Of a stretch of DNA of 64,000 bases, positions 25,477 through 35,600 are shown one piece after another. The notes beneath the pieces were generated by a model. That model was not told the DNA's origin. It did not search any database and was given only the letters and a program-made list of their open reading frames with translations. How positions within the stretch are numbered: position 1 is the stretch's first letter; each line of letters starts with the position of its first letter. Source of the stretch: CAYZMS01 sp964479625 (GTDB taxonomy: Bacteria > Bacteroidota > Bacteroidia > Chitinophagales > Saprospiraceae). The position numbers and the translations under genes were made by a program. The stretch is taken from contig CAYZMS010000020.1 in assembly GCA_964479625.1 (NCBI GenBank), positions 1-64,000 on the forward strand, read 5' to 3'.

Positions 25477-27957
25477 TTATTCCCCGGGCATATGGGGAGG
25501 TTCTTTGAGCTGGCCGGTCTCCTCCCGGGTTTCGGCCGCAAGGATCCGGGAGTCGCCATCCTTCATTCTAATGGTAATATCGCGTTTTGGTAACGGAATT
25601 TCAATGCCTTCCTGCTGAAGCTGTTCATATATATTGTTCAGCACCTCACTTTGCAAGCCCAGCCAGCCCTCGTTTTTACTCCAAAATAGTACGCGGAAGA
25701 CAACCGAACTGTCGGCAAGTTTCGAAACCAGGATCATGGGTTCCGGATCTGGTAAAATCTCCTGGTGTTCACTAAGTGCTTTTTTGATAATATCTTTAAC
25801 AGCTTGGGTCGGGGTGCCGTAAGCCACCCCGATTAGAAGTTCAATTCGGCGTTTGGAATCGGAAAGGGTCCAATTGATCAGATGCTGTGCGAGCAGGTCC
25901 CCATTGGGAACGATGACCTCTGCACCTTCAAATGTAGTGATGCGGCTGGCCCGGATACCGATCTCCTTTACGGTACCTGTGCGGGTCCCGACTTCTATGA
26001 TATCGCCAACTTTCAGCGGTTGTTCAAAGGCCAGTATAATGCCGGAGACCAGGTTGTTGACGATTGTTTGCAAACCAAAACCTATGCCAACGCTTAAGGC
26101 TCCCAGAACGATTGCCAATTGATCCAGGGGAATACCGGCAGCACTTACAGCTACCAGAAACCCTATGGAAAAGATCCCGATTCGAATAAGCAGTAGATAA
26201 TTGCTCCAGCGGGATTGCTTCTTCGGCCCTGAATGTGACCCGAATAAAAAAGTGACCAACTGAGTGATAATACTGGTAAACCATAGTACCAGTATGAATA
26301 TCAGAATACTGAGGTAGTTGAATTCAATTTCCCCGAGGTTGCGTTGTTTGGTAAAGAATTGGGAAAGGTCGTTGTAAACAATATCATAAAGGATGAGATT
26401 TTTTAGCAAGATCATCAACCAAATAGCCATTCCTATGATCTGCAGACCGCCCCGTAAGCGTTTGTCGATATTGTAGTACTTCAGCCAGGAGCCGAAACTG
26501 GTCTCTTTGCTAGAGGCTTCCCGCTGGAGGTAAAAGGCTTCCAGGATAATATCAATGAAGGTAGCAATGGAAACGGCGAAGACCATGCCGTAAAGGCCAG
26601 TAGTATTAAAGATCTTGGCCAGTGAAAATCGTCCGGTCAGGTTAAAGATCAGGGCCAACCCACAAAGGACAAGGGCAATAGTGAAAACTGTTTTCACCCA
26701 TTTTTTGCTTTGAAAAGGAAGTGATTGGACATAATTGCGCAACCTCCAGGCGGTGAGCATACCCCCAACTTCCAACCCCAGGGCTAACCATCGCTCTGTG
26801 AAGGTAGGATAGAACAAGAGGTTGCTTAGCGTTTGGGCCAGGATCAAGCCAAACAGCAAAAGAAAATACCGTTTACTTGGCGCAGGCCAGTGCCGGCGGA
26901 TAATGAAGAACAGGGCAACGAACAGGATCAACCATAATAATTCGGTATAAACCACTGGCATGGATCGATACAGGAAGGGGGCAATAGTTCCTCCGACCAA
27001 AAGAGCGGAGAGGAAAGTATGACCGGGCACATATTTTATGGGGTTAAGAATGCGCTCCACCTCCTCCGGTTTCCGCTTTCGAATTTTTCTCAGGCTTCTG
27101 CGGGTCCAAAAGAAAAATCCAAGGATAATGAGGATATTAAAAAAGCGGATCGTTCCGTCTGTAGATAGAAAATATTGTAAGACCTGACTAATTCCATGCA
27201 GAGAAGCTGGAATAACAGGTTCCATCCCCGGCAGATCATAAGCTCCTACCTGGGTGGCGAGCAGGGGTTGGTATTCTCTTCCAATGATTTGCTTTGGAAA
27301 GGCATCCTTGGCTTCGTTTAAGGACTCCAGGCCCCGCTCGCATCGAAGGGTTTGGGCTTCAATGTTTGTGGATACCAGGGTAAGGCCGAGGAGCTCCTGA
27401 TAGGCTTTATTTCCCAGCCCCTGCCAATCATTCTTCAATTTGTTGTATTCCTGTTCGAACATGGCCTGCAACTCAGGCTTTCTGGGAAGGGCGTCTACCC
27501 GCAAGCTGTCATTAATAAGCTGGTTAAGTTGTCGCATCGATCGCTTGATCCCATTGTTATAGGAACGGACCTCCTCACCGCTTTCGGTCAGCTCTCGATC
27601 GATTTGGGTTAAAACCAATTCCAGGGTGTTCAGGGTGGTCCAACTTAGCTTGACTCCTTCAGCCTCCAGGATCTTTACCGCTGCATCCAGGTCACGTTGT
27701 ACAGCATCCAGTTGTTCTTGGGAGAGTATGTTCGGACCCCGCTCCAATTCGTTTTCGAGGCTGCGCATTTCTGCCCGGGCCAGGGTGATGAGGTCAATTT
27801 GATCAAGAATGTTAGTGTCCACCCCTGGCCTGGGCATCGGCCGAACGGTAGGTCGACTTGGAATAGAATCCTGGTTTTCAACCTGGGCAAAGGATAGTTG
27901 GAGGCACATCCCCATAAGCCCGGCAAGGCAGATGAATTGCTGTAGGTGAACGTTCAT
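25477..27957 (-). CDS. Large MscS-family mechanosensitive channel
   Basis: 826 residues from ATG 27957 (the frame opens at 27984; the chosen start gives a signal peptide ending SFAQ). Domain order: signal peptide, a coiled periplasmic region to about 270, about eight further membrane helices, then the MscS pore and beta domain with GIGFGLQTIVNNLVSG, PLKVGDIIEV and VPNGDLLAQHLINWTLSD. The layout is like MscK/YnaI-type large channels. It should release solutes under hypoosmotic stress. It is monocistronic, 18 nt upstream of hmgA on the same strand, so possibly co-transcribed with hmgA. Confidence 0.85.
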   Translation of the reverse strand: MNVHLQQFICLAGLMGMCLQLSFAQVENQDSIPSRPTVRPMPRPGVDTNILDQIDLITLARAEMRSLENELERGPNILSQEQLDAVQRDLDAAVKILEAEGVKLSWTTLNTLELVLTQIDRELTESGEEVRSYNNGIKRSMRQLNQLINDSLRVDALPRKPELQAMFEQEYNKLKNDWQGLGNKAYQELLGLTLVSTNIEAQTLRCERGLESLNEAKDAFPKQIIGREYQPLLATQVGAYDLPGMEPVIPASLHGISQVLQYFLSTDGTIRFFNILIILGFFFWTRRSLRKIRKRKPEEVERILNPIKYVPGHTFLSALLVGGTIAPFLYRSMPVVYTELLWLILFVALFFIIRRHWPAPSKRYFLLLFGLILAQTLSNLLFYPTFTERWLALGLEVGGMLTAWRLRNYVQSLPFQSKKWVKTVFTIALVLCGLALIFNLTGRFSLAKIFNTTGLYGMVFAVSIATFIDIILEAFYLQREASSKETSFGSWLKYYNIDKRLRGGLQIIGMAIWLMILLKNLILYDIVYNDLSQFFTKQRNLGEIEFNYLSILIFILVLWFTSIITQLVTFLFGSHSGPKKQSRWSNYLLLIRIGIFSIGFLVAVSAAGIPLDQLAIVLGALSVGIGFGLQTIVNNLVSGIILAFEQPLKVGDIIEVGTRTGTVKEIGIRASRITTFEGAEVIVPNGDLLAQHLINWTLSDSKRRIELLIGVAYGTPTQAVKDIIKKALSEHQEILPDPEPMILVSKLADSSVVFRVLFWSKNEGWLGLQSEVLNNIYEQLQQEGIEIPLPKRDITIRMKDGDSRILAAETREETGQLKEPPHMPGE

Positions 27958-28010
27958 GTTATTCCATTTGGTTTCGCCACTCAAGATAAAGAAGTGTTTT
28001 AACTTCCTGC

Positions 28011-29225
28011 CTACACCCGTTCAAGAATCGTGGCATAGCCTTGTCCAACGCCCACACACATGGTTACCAGGGCATATTTTTTTTGCTTTTCCTGTAATTC
28101 AATAGAGGCGGTTTGCAGAATTCTCGCTCCGGTAACGCCCAGGGGGTGTCCAATGGCGATAGCTCCTCCGTTCGGATTTATCCGGGGGTCGTCGTCTGCC
28201 AATCCCAGGCTTCTGGTGCAGGCAAGTACCTGCGCTGCAAAGGCTTCGTTGATCTCGATAAGGTCCATATCATTTAAAGATAATTTGGCTTTTTGAAGGG
28301 CCATTTGGGAGGCTAATACGGGGCCGATCCCCATGATACGGGGCTCCACTCCTACAACAGCGGAGGCAAGGATGCGGGCCTTGGGTTCCAACCCGTAGCG
28401 ATGCACGCCTTGTTCTGAGGCGATCAACATGGCGACGGCCCCGTCATTTAGTCCGGAGGCATTTCCGGCGGTGACGGTACCTCCCTGGTCGGCTGTTTTA
28501 AAGGCGGGCCGTAATTTGGACAATATCTCCAGGGTGGTTTGGGGTTTGATGAATTCATCCTGCTCAAAAAGGACGGGATCTGCTTTTCGTTGTGGGATTG
28601 GAACAGGAACGATCTCCCTGGCCAGCCTTCCCGTGGTTTGCGCCCGGCCAGCCTTTGTTTGGGACCAGAGTGCAAATCGATCCTGGTCTTCCCGGCTGAT
28701 ATTGTATTTTTCCACCAGGTTCTCTGCAGTTTGCCCCATACTATCCGTACCATAAACGGCTTCCAACTTCGGGTTGATAAACCGCCAGCCGAAACTGGAG
28801 TCGTACATTTGGGCGTCCCGTCCGAAAGGTTTGGATACTTTCGAAATAACCCAAGGGCCACGAGTCATGTGTTCGACTCCCCCAACAATGAAAAGGTCTC
28901 CATCTCCCGTTTTGATCGCCCGATTTGCATGTATGGCGGCCGACATGCTTGAGGAACAAAGCCGGTTGATGGTTTCACCCGGGACGGAATGGGGCAGCCC
29001 GGCCAGCAAAAGGGCCATGCGGGCAATATTCCGATTATCTTCTCCGGCTTGATTGGCGCAACCCAAGATCACATCGTCGTATCTATCCGCCGGGATGCCG
29101 GGGTATTTTTCTACCAGTTTTTTGATCGGCAGTGCTGCCAGGTCATCCGTCCGAATAGGAGAAAGCGTTCCGGTAAACTTACCTATTGGTGTTCGTACTG
29201 CATTTATAATAAAACTGTCTTGCAT
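28011..29225 (-). CDS. Thiolase, 3-oxoadipyl-CoA thiolase/acetyl-CoA acetyltransferase type
   Basis: 404 residues. The nucleophile is C90 (INRLCSSSM), with the GGAIAIGHPLG His motif and the C-terminal CVGVGQG Cys. The GCANQAGEDNRN stretch, the WRFINP insert and the total length fit the PcaF/PaaJ (3-oxoadipyl-CoA thiolase) branch better than beta-ketothiolase of PHB synthesis. It could handle the acetoacetyl- or oxoadipyl-CoA products of aromatic degradation. The substrate is not decided by sequence alone. Monocistronic; same strand as the homogentisate genes. Confidence 0.82.
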   Translation of the reverse strand: MQDSFIINAVRTPIGKFTGTLSPIRTDDLAALPIKKLVEKYPGIPADRYDDVILGCANQAGEDNRNIARMALLLAGLPHSVPGETINRLCSSSMSAAIHANRAIKTGDGDLFIVGGVEHMTRGPWVISKVSKPFGRDAQMYDSSFGWRFINPKLEAVYGTDSMGQTAENLVEKYNISREDQDRFALWSQTKAGRAQTTGRLAREIVPVPIPQRKADPVLFEQDEFIKPQTTLEILSKLRPAFKTADQGGTVTAGNASGLNDGAVAMLIASEQGVHRYGLEPKARILASAVVGVEPRIMGIGPVLASQMALQKAKLSLNDMDLIEINEAFAAQVLACTRSLGLADDDPRINPNGGAIAIGHPLGVTGARILQTASIELQEKQKKYALVTMCVGVGQGYATILERV

Positions 29226-29346
29226 AATTCGGGTTTTTATAGTTGGTTTGAGGCCGTAATTACCTGAAAGGTCGGATCAACAAAACTTTAGCATTGAACC
29301 TTCCTGGAGGTGACGAAATTATCAATTCAAAACAGAAAACTCTAAC

Positions 29347-29808
29347 ATGAAACAAGTTCAAGTCCTTTTGTTATCGTTAGTCACTTTATTAATGGTTGCC
29401 TGTAATGAGGGGGGAGATAAAGCAGCGGCTCAGGCTGAAGCCCAACAGGCATTGAGGGATGAGGTTATGGCCATACACGATGAAGTTATGCCCCGAATGG
29501 GAGAGATCCATCGCCACAGCCGGGATCTAAACGGTGTAATGGAAACCACCAACGATCTGCCCGAATCCTTCTACGATGAAGTTGAACTTGCTCTTGAAGA
29601 ATTAGATGAAGCAGATGAAGAAATGATGGAATGGATGAGTGAATTCGAAGAGCCCCATTTACTGCGGGAAAAAGGGGAACCCCACGACGCGATCATGAAG
29701 TACCTCGCCAAAGAGAAGGTTCGCATTGAGCAAGTACAGGAAGAAATGAACAGTAGTATTGCAACAGCAGAACGCCTACTAGAACAGCTTCAGGAACTAC
29801 AAGAGTAG
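29347..29808 (+). CDS. Helical lipoprotein of unknown function
   Basis: 153 residues with a lipoprotein signal (lipobox MVAC, Cys19). The mature part is almost all helical and very acidic, with Glu/Met-rich stretches and heptad-like spacing in the last third (coiled coil). Similar Bacteroidota proteins are often annotated as viral A-type inclusion protein, which is uninformative. It starts 34 nt before an SCO1-like gene and is probably co-transcribed with it. Confidence 0.6.
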   Translation: MKQVQVLLLSLVTLLMVACNEGGDKAAAQAEAQQALRDEVMAIHDEVMPRMGEIHRHSRDLNGVMETTNDLPESFYDEVELALEELDEADEEMMEWMSEFEEPHLLREKGEPHDAIMKYLAKEKVRIEQVQEEMNSSIATAERLLEQLQELQE

Positions 29809-29842
29809 GTATCCATTTCTAAACTTCTAATTTATCTGAGAT

Positions 29843-30472
29843 ATGTCCGTATTTCGAATATTTGTTTGCCTGCTTTTGGGAGCAATTGCTTTCTCCTGCG
29901 GCCTGGAACCCAAGGAGTCTGATACCTTACCCATTCTGGGACGTACGGAAATGATAGATGGGGATACTCTTTACCACACCATCCCGGATTTTTCCTTTAT
30001 CAATCAGGATAGTCAGGTCATTAGCGAGGAAACTTTTGCCGGGAAGGCCTATGTGGTCGATTTTTTCTTTGTTTCCTGCCCAACCATTTGCCCCAAGGTC
30101 ACGCGGCAAATGCTGCGGATCCATGACCGATTTAAGGAGGAAGAGCGATTACTCCTCCTGGCCCATTCCATTGATACAAAGCGGGATACCGTAGGGCGAC
30201 TTAAGGAATATGCAGAAGGGCTGGGAGTTGAAAGCAATAAATGGCATTTTGTTACAGGAGTCAAAGAGGAGATCTACGAGATCGCCGATGATTACTTTAG
30301 CATTGCTATTGAAGACCCTACCGCTCCGGGAGGTTTTGACCATAGCGGCCGGATCATTTTAGTGGATGAAGAACGCCATATCCGTTCCTATTGTGACGGA
30401 ACCGACGAAGAAGAGGTGAACCGATTTATGGGGGATATAGAAAAATTACTGGTAGAAATGAAAGGAGAGTAG
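29843..30472 (+). CDS. SCO1/SenC-family copper/thiol protein
   Basis: 209 residues: a lipoprotein-like signal (Cys20) then a thioredoxin-fold SCO domain with the CPTIC copper motif (CxxxC) near residue 79 and the conserved His (FDHSG) near 168. SCO proteins load or reduce the Cu-A site of cytochrome c oxidase. It is the partner of the upstream helical lipoprotein. No oxidase genes are in the window. Confidence 0.88.
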   Translation: MSVFRIFVCLLLGAIAFSCGLEPKESDTLPILGRTEMIDGDTLYHTIPDFSFINQDSQVISEETFAGKAYVVDFFFVSCPTICPKVTRQMLRIHDRFKEEERLLLLAHSIDTKRDTVGRLKEYAEGLGVESNKWHFVTGVKEEIYEIADDYFSIAIEDPTAPGGFDHSGRIILVDEERHIRSYCDGTDEEEVNRFMGDIEKLLVEMKGE

Positions 30473-30481
30473 CACTCGGTA

Positions 30482-30519
30482 AAATTAGTTTTTTGGAAAA
30501 AAAGCGGAAAAGCTAATTT
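30482..30519. terminator. Weak inverted repeat between convergent genes
   Basis: AAATTAG (30482-30488) and CTAATTT (30513-30519) pair over a 24-nt loop. It is A/T-only at the ends, with no T tail on the plus side. It lies between the SCO gene end and the galE end. Confidence 0.3.
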
Positions 30520-30563
30520 CCATAGGGCTTTAGAAAGGAGAAGTCGGCTTTTGAATAAGCCTT

Positions 30564-31601
30564 CTATTTCCTGATTTTTAATGCTTGCTCCCACTTCCAG
30601 GCCGTTTCCATAATATCTTCAATGGTGTATTTGGGTTGCCAGCCCAGAGTGGCCTCCGCTTTGTCCCGGTTAGCGTAAATGGCGACTACATCGCCTTCCC
30701 GCCTCGGTCCAATTGCATAGTTAATGGAGTTACCGGTTACTTTCTCGTAGGCATTGATCGCTTCCAGGACAGTCACGCCTTCCCCTATGCCCAGGTTAAA
30801 AACCTCACATTGGGAGTCATTTTTCCTTTCGATCAAAAATTTTATTGCCCGGGTGTGTGCATTGGCCAGGTCCATAATGTGGATATAATCGCGAACACAG
30901 CTTCCATCTCTGGTGGGGTAATCGCCACCAAATACCATCATTTTATCACGAGAGCCCACTGCCGTTTGCATAATAACGGGAACCAGGTGGGTGGAAGGGT
31001 GAAGAGGAGCCTCGCCGATCAGACCACTTGGATGCGCGCCCGCCGGGTTAAAGTACCGCAACAAAACAACCTGGAAGTTTTTTTCCAGTGGACTGGAAGT
31101 TATATCTTGAAGTATTTGTTCTCCCATTTGCTTGGTACGGGCATAGGGGGATTCAGCCTCTTTGAAAGGAGTTTCTTCAGTAACAGGGAGATCTGTGGCA
31201 TTGCCGTAAACCGAACAGGAAGAAGAAAAAATTAAATGGGGGACCTTAAAATCCTGCATACAGCGTATCACATTTAACAAGCTGAGTAGGTTGTTATGAA
31301 AGTACTTCAATGGCTGATCAACAGATTCTCCTACCAGGATGTGGGCGGCAAAGTGAATGACCCCAGACAGGTCCGGGTTGTTTTTGAATACTTCTTGTAC
31401 GGCTTTAAGATCGGTCAGGTCAACAGGATAGTTTTGGATGGTCTTGCCGGTGATCTGTCGAACACCCTCCAGCGCTTCGGGGCGACTGTTGCTGAAGTTG
31501 TCGATCGAAACAACTTCAAAACCGTTTTGGATCAGATCAACCAGACTGTGACTGCCTATATATCCGGCACCTCCTGTAACGAGTATCTTTTTTGATCCCA
31601 T
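30564..31601 (-). CDS. galE: UDP-glucose 4-epimerase
   Basis: 345 residues, extended short-chain dehydrogenase. NAD motif TGGAGYIGSH at 9-18, catalytic Ser in SSSCSVYG, YARTK (YxxxK) around residue 153, and the GIGEGVTVLE and PRREGDV segments used for nucleotide-sugar binding. It interconverts UDP-glucose and UDP-galactose for surface polysaccharide or galactose use. It is divergent from cysQ (101 nt) and convergent with the SCO gene. Confidence 0.94.
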   Translation of the reverse strand: MGSKKILVTGGAGYIGSHSLVDLIQNGFEVVSIDNFSNSRPEALEGVRQITGKTIQNYPVDLTDLKAVQEVFKNNPDLSGVIHFAAHILVGESVDQPLKYFHNNLLSLLNVIRCMQDFKVPHLIFSSSCSVYGNATDLPVTEETPFKEAESPYARTKQMGEQILQDITSSPLEKNFQVVLLRYFNPAGAHPSGLIGEAPLHPSTHLVPVIMQTAVGSRDKMMVFGGDYPTRDGSCVRDYIHIMDLANAHTRAIKFLIERKNDSQCEVFNLGIGEGVTVLEAINAYEKVTGNSINYAIGPRREGDVVAIYANRDKAEATLGWQPKYTIEDIMETAWKWEQALKIRK

Positions 31602-31702
31602 GATCTGTTTTGTTAATAATAAGAGCCTGGTTTTTGCAAGAGCCAGTCAAAATCTAAAACTCCTCAAACTTCTCCTTATTTTGCGCCCAAAATAGATAAC
31701 CC

Positions 31703-32488
31703 ATGGAATATATCAAATTAGCCCCTTTAGTAAATGCTATCGCCCGAAAGGCAGGTGCAGTGATCATGAATATTTATCAAAACGAGGCAGACTTCCAGGT
31801 AGAAGCTAAGGGAGATGATTCCCCTCTCACCCGGGCAGACAGAGAGGCAAATGCGCTGATTTGCAGGGAATTGGAAAAGCTACCCCGGCAGTTTCCCATT
31901 ATTTCGGAAGAAAACAAGGAAATTCCCTATGAAATACGCAAAGGATTTTCAGAACACTGGTTGATAGACCCCCTTGACGGGACCAAAGAATTTATTAAGC
32001 GCAATGGAGAGTTTACGGTTAATATTGCATTAGTAAAAGATCAGGAGCTGCAAATGGGAGTGGTGTATGCCCCCGTATTAGAGGAACTGTACTGGGCCGT
32101 ACGAGGAGAAGGTGCCTGGTTGGAAAAGGGAGGAAATAAACAAAAACTGGAAGCAGCTCCCTTTCGAATGACGGATACCGGTTTGGGAGTGGTTTGCTCC
32201 CGTTCTCACCTCAATGAAGAGACCCAGGCATTTATCAATGGCTTACAAGAACCGGAGAAGGTGCAGCAAGGCAGTTCCCTAAAGTTTTTGGTGCTGGCTC
32301 GAGGCCGCGCTCAACTGTACCCCCGCCTTGCCCCCACCATGGAATGGGATACCGGAGCGGCTCAAATGATCTTGGAAGAAGCTGGTGGAAAAGTTATCAA
32401 CCAGGAAAACGGAGCACCTTTACGATACAATAAGGAGCACCTTCGGAATCCGCACTTTATAGCCTATGGGAAAGTCCTGGAAGGATAG
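31703..32488 (+). CDS. cysQ: 3'(2'),5'-bisphosphate nucleotidase
   Basis: 261 residues of the inositol monophosphatase fold. Metal site: E69/E70, then WLIDPLDGTKEF with D89 and D92, and a C-terminal EWDTGAAQMIL Asp. The spacing and the RSHLNEET segment match CysQ. It removes 3'-phosphoadenosine 5'-phosphate, a by-product of sulfate activation. Family members can also act on inositol phosphates. Monocistronic. Confidence 0.9.
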   Translation: MEYIKLAPLVNAIARKAGAVIMNIYQNEADFQVEAKGDDSPLTRADREANALICRELEKLPRQFPIISEENKEIPYEIRKGFSEHWLIDPLDGTKEFIKRNGEFTVNIALVKDQELQMGVVYAPVLEELYWAVRGEGAWLEKGGNKQKLEAAPFRMTDTGLGVVCSRSHLNEETQAFINGLQEPEKVQQGSSLKFLVLARGRAQLYPRLAPTMEWDTGAAQMILEEAGGKVINQENGAPLRYNKEHLRNPHFIAYGKVLEG

Positions 32489-32508
32489 GTCTTTTATTTG
32501 AAATTGAA

Positions 32509-32516
32509 TACCTTTG
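32509..32516 (+). promoter_or_regulatory. Bacteroidota -7 promoter element (TACCTTTG)
   Basis: Exact TAnnTTTG match about 100 nt before the repeat-protein start at 32618. No good -33 TTG; the only nearby TTTG is 8 nt upstream. Confidence 0.35.
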
Positions 32517-32617
32517 AGTTGATATTCCGTATTCTTCTACTGTATCCTCGTTTTGCCCTCCCGGCCCCAGGGCGTGCCGGATGATCGCTATAATCTCAAA
32601 CCGATTAAATAAATCAC

Positions 32618-35600
32618 ATGAACAAAAATCTACTCCTCCTGATCCTGGGAGTGAGCCTAAGCCTTTGGGCATTCAGTGGCTCCCTGTATAACCTTAAGCT
32701 GGATAGCGCGTCGACGAGAAAAGTAGCGCGAATGATGCCGACAACCGGAAGTGACGGTTTCGTTTTAGCTACTGCCAACCTTTTCTTCTTTTGTGAAGGG
32801 GAAAGCCCGATCGTGCAAGGGGAGATCTACACTTCCAACGCTTCTGTCCCAATAGATACCATCCCGGCGGCTAATATGGATGACCCCGACACCATTCTGG
32901 TCAACCGCTTGATATTTGAACCCATTTTCCGGGATACGGTCCGGCAATTCCTTTGTATCGGGGATAGCCTGGTTTTTGGTGACACTCTTGTCGGAAGTGC
33001 CGGCTTTTATGTGGATACCCTGACCGCAGAAACCACCAATTGCGACAGTATAATCTGGCTAGAGGTTCAGATGGCCGATACCTTTCGGATTCGGGATACC
33101 TTTGCCCTTTGTGCGGGGTTTTTCTATGTCCTCGGCCCGGACACCTTATTGGAAAGCGGTGTTTATACGGATACCCTTATTTCGTCCCAGGGCTGTGACT
33201 CCATAGTGACGATAGATCTAACAGTGAACGATACCTTCAATTTGGAAAGTCCCATCATTCGACCCTGCCGGGGGGATACCATTTTCTTTGCGGGGGATAC
33301 TATTTTGGAAACGGGTGATTATGCCCAGTTTTTGCAAACGGACTTTGGATGTGATTCCATTTATACCCTGCAGGTTGTTTTCAAGGATACCTTTCGAACC
33401 ATTCGTCACGATACCATTTGCACCGGTGACACCCTTTTGGTAGGTGATCAACGGTTATTTGCAACCGATACGGCAGAAGTCATTTTCCCGGAAGGATTAT
33501 TGCGATGTGATTCCGTGGTTGAAGTACGCCTAACTGTTCTGGACAGGCCCTTTCAATTGATAAGGGATACCATTTGCCGGGGAGACACCTTATTTGTAGA
33601 AGGGCAGGCACTGAGCGAGTCCGACACCGTACAGTTCCTGTTTCCGGTGCAGGATAGTCCCTGTGATTCCATTTTGGAAGTCCAACTGACGGTATTGGAT
33701 ACGGTACAGCTAGTGCTAAACGATACCATCTGCCCGGGAGATAGCCTGGTGTTTGGCGGGAATACCTTCAAGGAAAGCGGCAGTTTTGAACTTGGGTTGC
33801 CCGGTTCCGAAGCGGTTTGTGATACCCTGCTGCTGCTCCACCTCACCGTGCGTTCTCCAATTATCACCGAACTTTCGGATACGGTCTGTTTTGGTACCGC
33901 CTATCCTTTTGCAGGAGAGGACATCTTTCTGGAAGGGATCTATTTCGATACACTCACAGCAAATTCAGGTTGTGATTCTATCATTTCTTTAAATCTTGTT
34001 ACCCTGCCTGCTTACCAGGAATCATTGGATACAGTGATCTGTCCGGGAGATACCGTTTTTGTGTTAGACCGTATAGTCACCAAGGAAGGTTCAACGACTT
34101 TAACCTTCTCTACGGAAGCCGGTTGTGATTCTTCTGTAACGGTGAATATAGCCATCCTGGATACCTTTAGGACCCGATTGGATACCGCTATTTGCTCAGG
34201 CGAAAGCTTGATGATCGGCAATGCTGAATTCTCCGAAGCGGGAGCTTTTGAGTATGTATTTCCGGCTAATGACCAACGCTGCGACTCCATTGTTGAGATC
34301 GAACTGGCGTTGCTGGATACTGTTTTCACGGAAGTATTTGACACGATCTGTGCCGGGGATACCCTGATGTTTGATGGAAGACCGATAACTCAACCCGGGC
34401 AATACCAGGCCGTATTCCCCCCAACGGAAACGCGTTGCGACTCATCCGTTCTGCTTCGGTTGAGTATACAAACGCCGACTATCACCAACCTGGAAGCTAC
34501 CATTTGTGAGGGAGAGTCTTTCCTTTTGGGAGATACTCCTTTTACTGAACCCGGAACTCAAGCGTTTAACTTTACCGACCGATTTGGCTGTGACTCCACC
34601 ATTATTTTGCAATTAAACGTGCTAAGGCGGTCGGAAACCAACCTCAGTGTAACTATTTGTGAGGGAGAACAATATATCTTTGGGTCGGACACCCTGGAGA
34701 AGGCCGGTTTTTATTCCCAAAGGTTGGTTGCGGCAAATGGCTGCGATTCATTAGTAAAGCTGGAGTTATTTTTTATTCCTTCTGTGGTTTCGACCTTTAA
34801 CCAGTCTATTTGTGAAGGGGGGAGTCTAAGTTTCCTTGGCAATACTTATACCGAAGCCGGCGTTTACCGGGATACCTCCCTTAGCAGCGATGGTTGTTTT
34901 GTGATCCTTGAGTTAAACCTGACTACCCGTCCCGTTTTTCAGGATACAACTTTTGCAGTGGTTTGTGCCGGGGAGGCGTATTTTTTCGATACCACCTCCT
35001 ATGATCAAACCGGGATCTATACACATAATTATCTTACCCAGCAAAACTGTGACTCCGTCCTGGTCCTGGATTTAACCGTCCGGCATGAATACAGGGATAC
35101 CCAAGCCATGGAAATTTGTCTTGGAGATACCTTGCTGCTCGGTAATCAAACCCTTACGGAGTCGGGTATCTACATTCAGCCTTTGACTTCCATAGACGGA
35201 TGTGATTCGACTATCGTTTTAGAATTAGGAGTAGCCCCGCTTTACTCAGACACCCTGCATGAAGAAATTTGTGAAGGAGGGGCTTATTTTTTCGATGGTA
35301 ACCTTTTGGACAGTACAGGCTTATACAGTGCGAGCTTTGCCACCTTAACGGGTTGCGACTCACTGGTAGTCCTTGATCTGCGTATTGAAGATGTGGATAC
35401 CAGCGTTACTCGCGGTGGAGCCCTGTTGACTGCAAATGCGCAAGGGGTCGCCTTTCAATGGATGGATTGCACGGATACAACAGCTGTTCCTGGTGCCACG
35501 GGCAAGTTTTTTCTGGCACCGAGAAATGGAAGCTATGCTGTGCTGTTGCAATCAGAAAACTGTACCTACCTTTCTGATTGCTATGCGGTCATTGTCACCT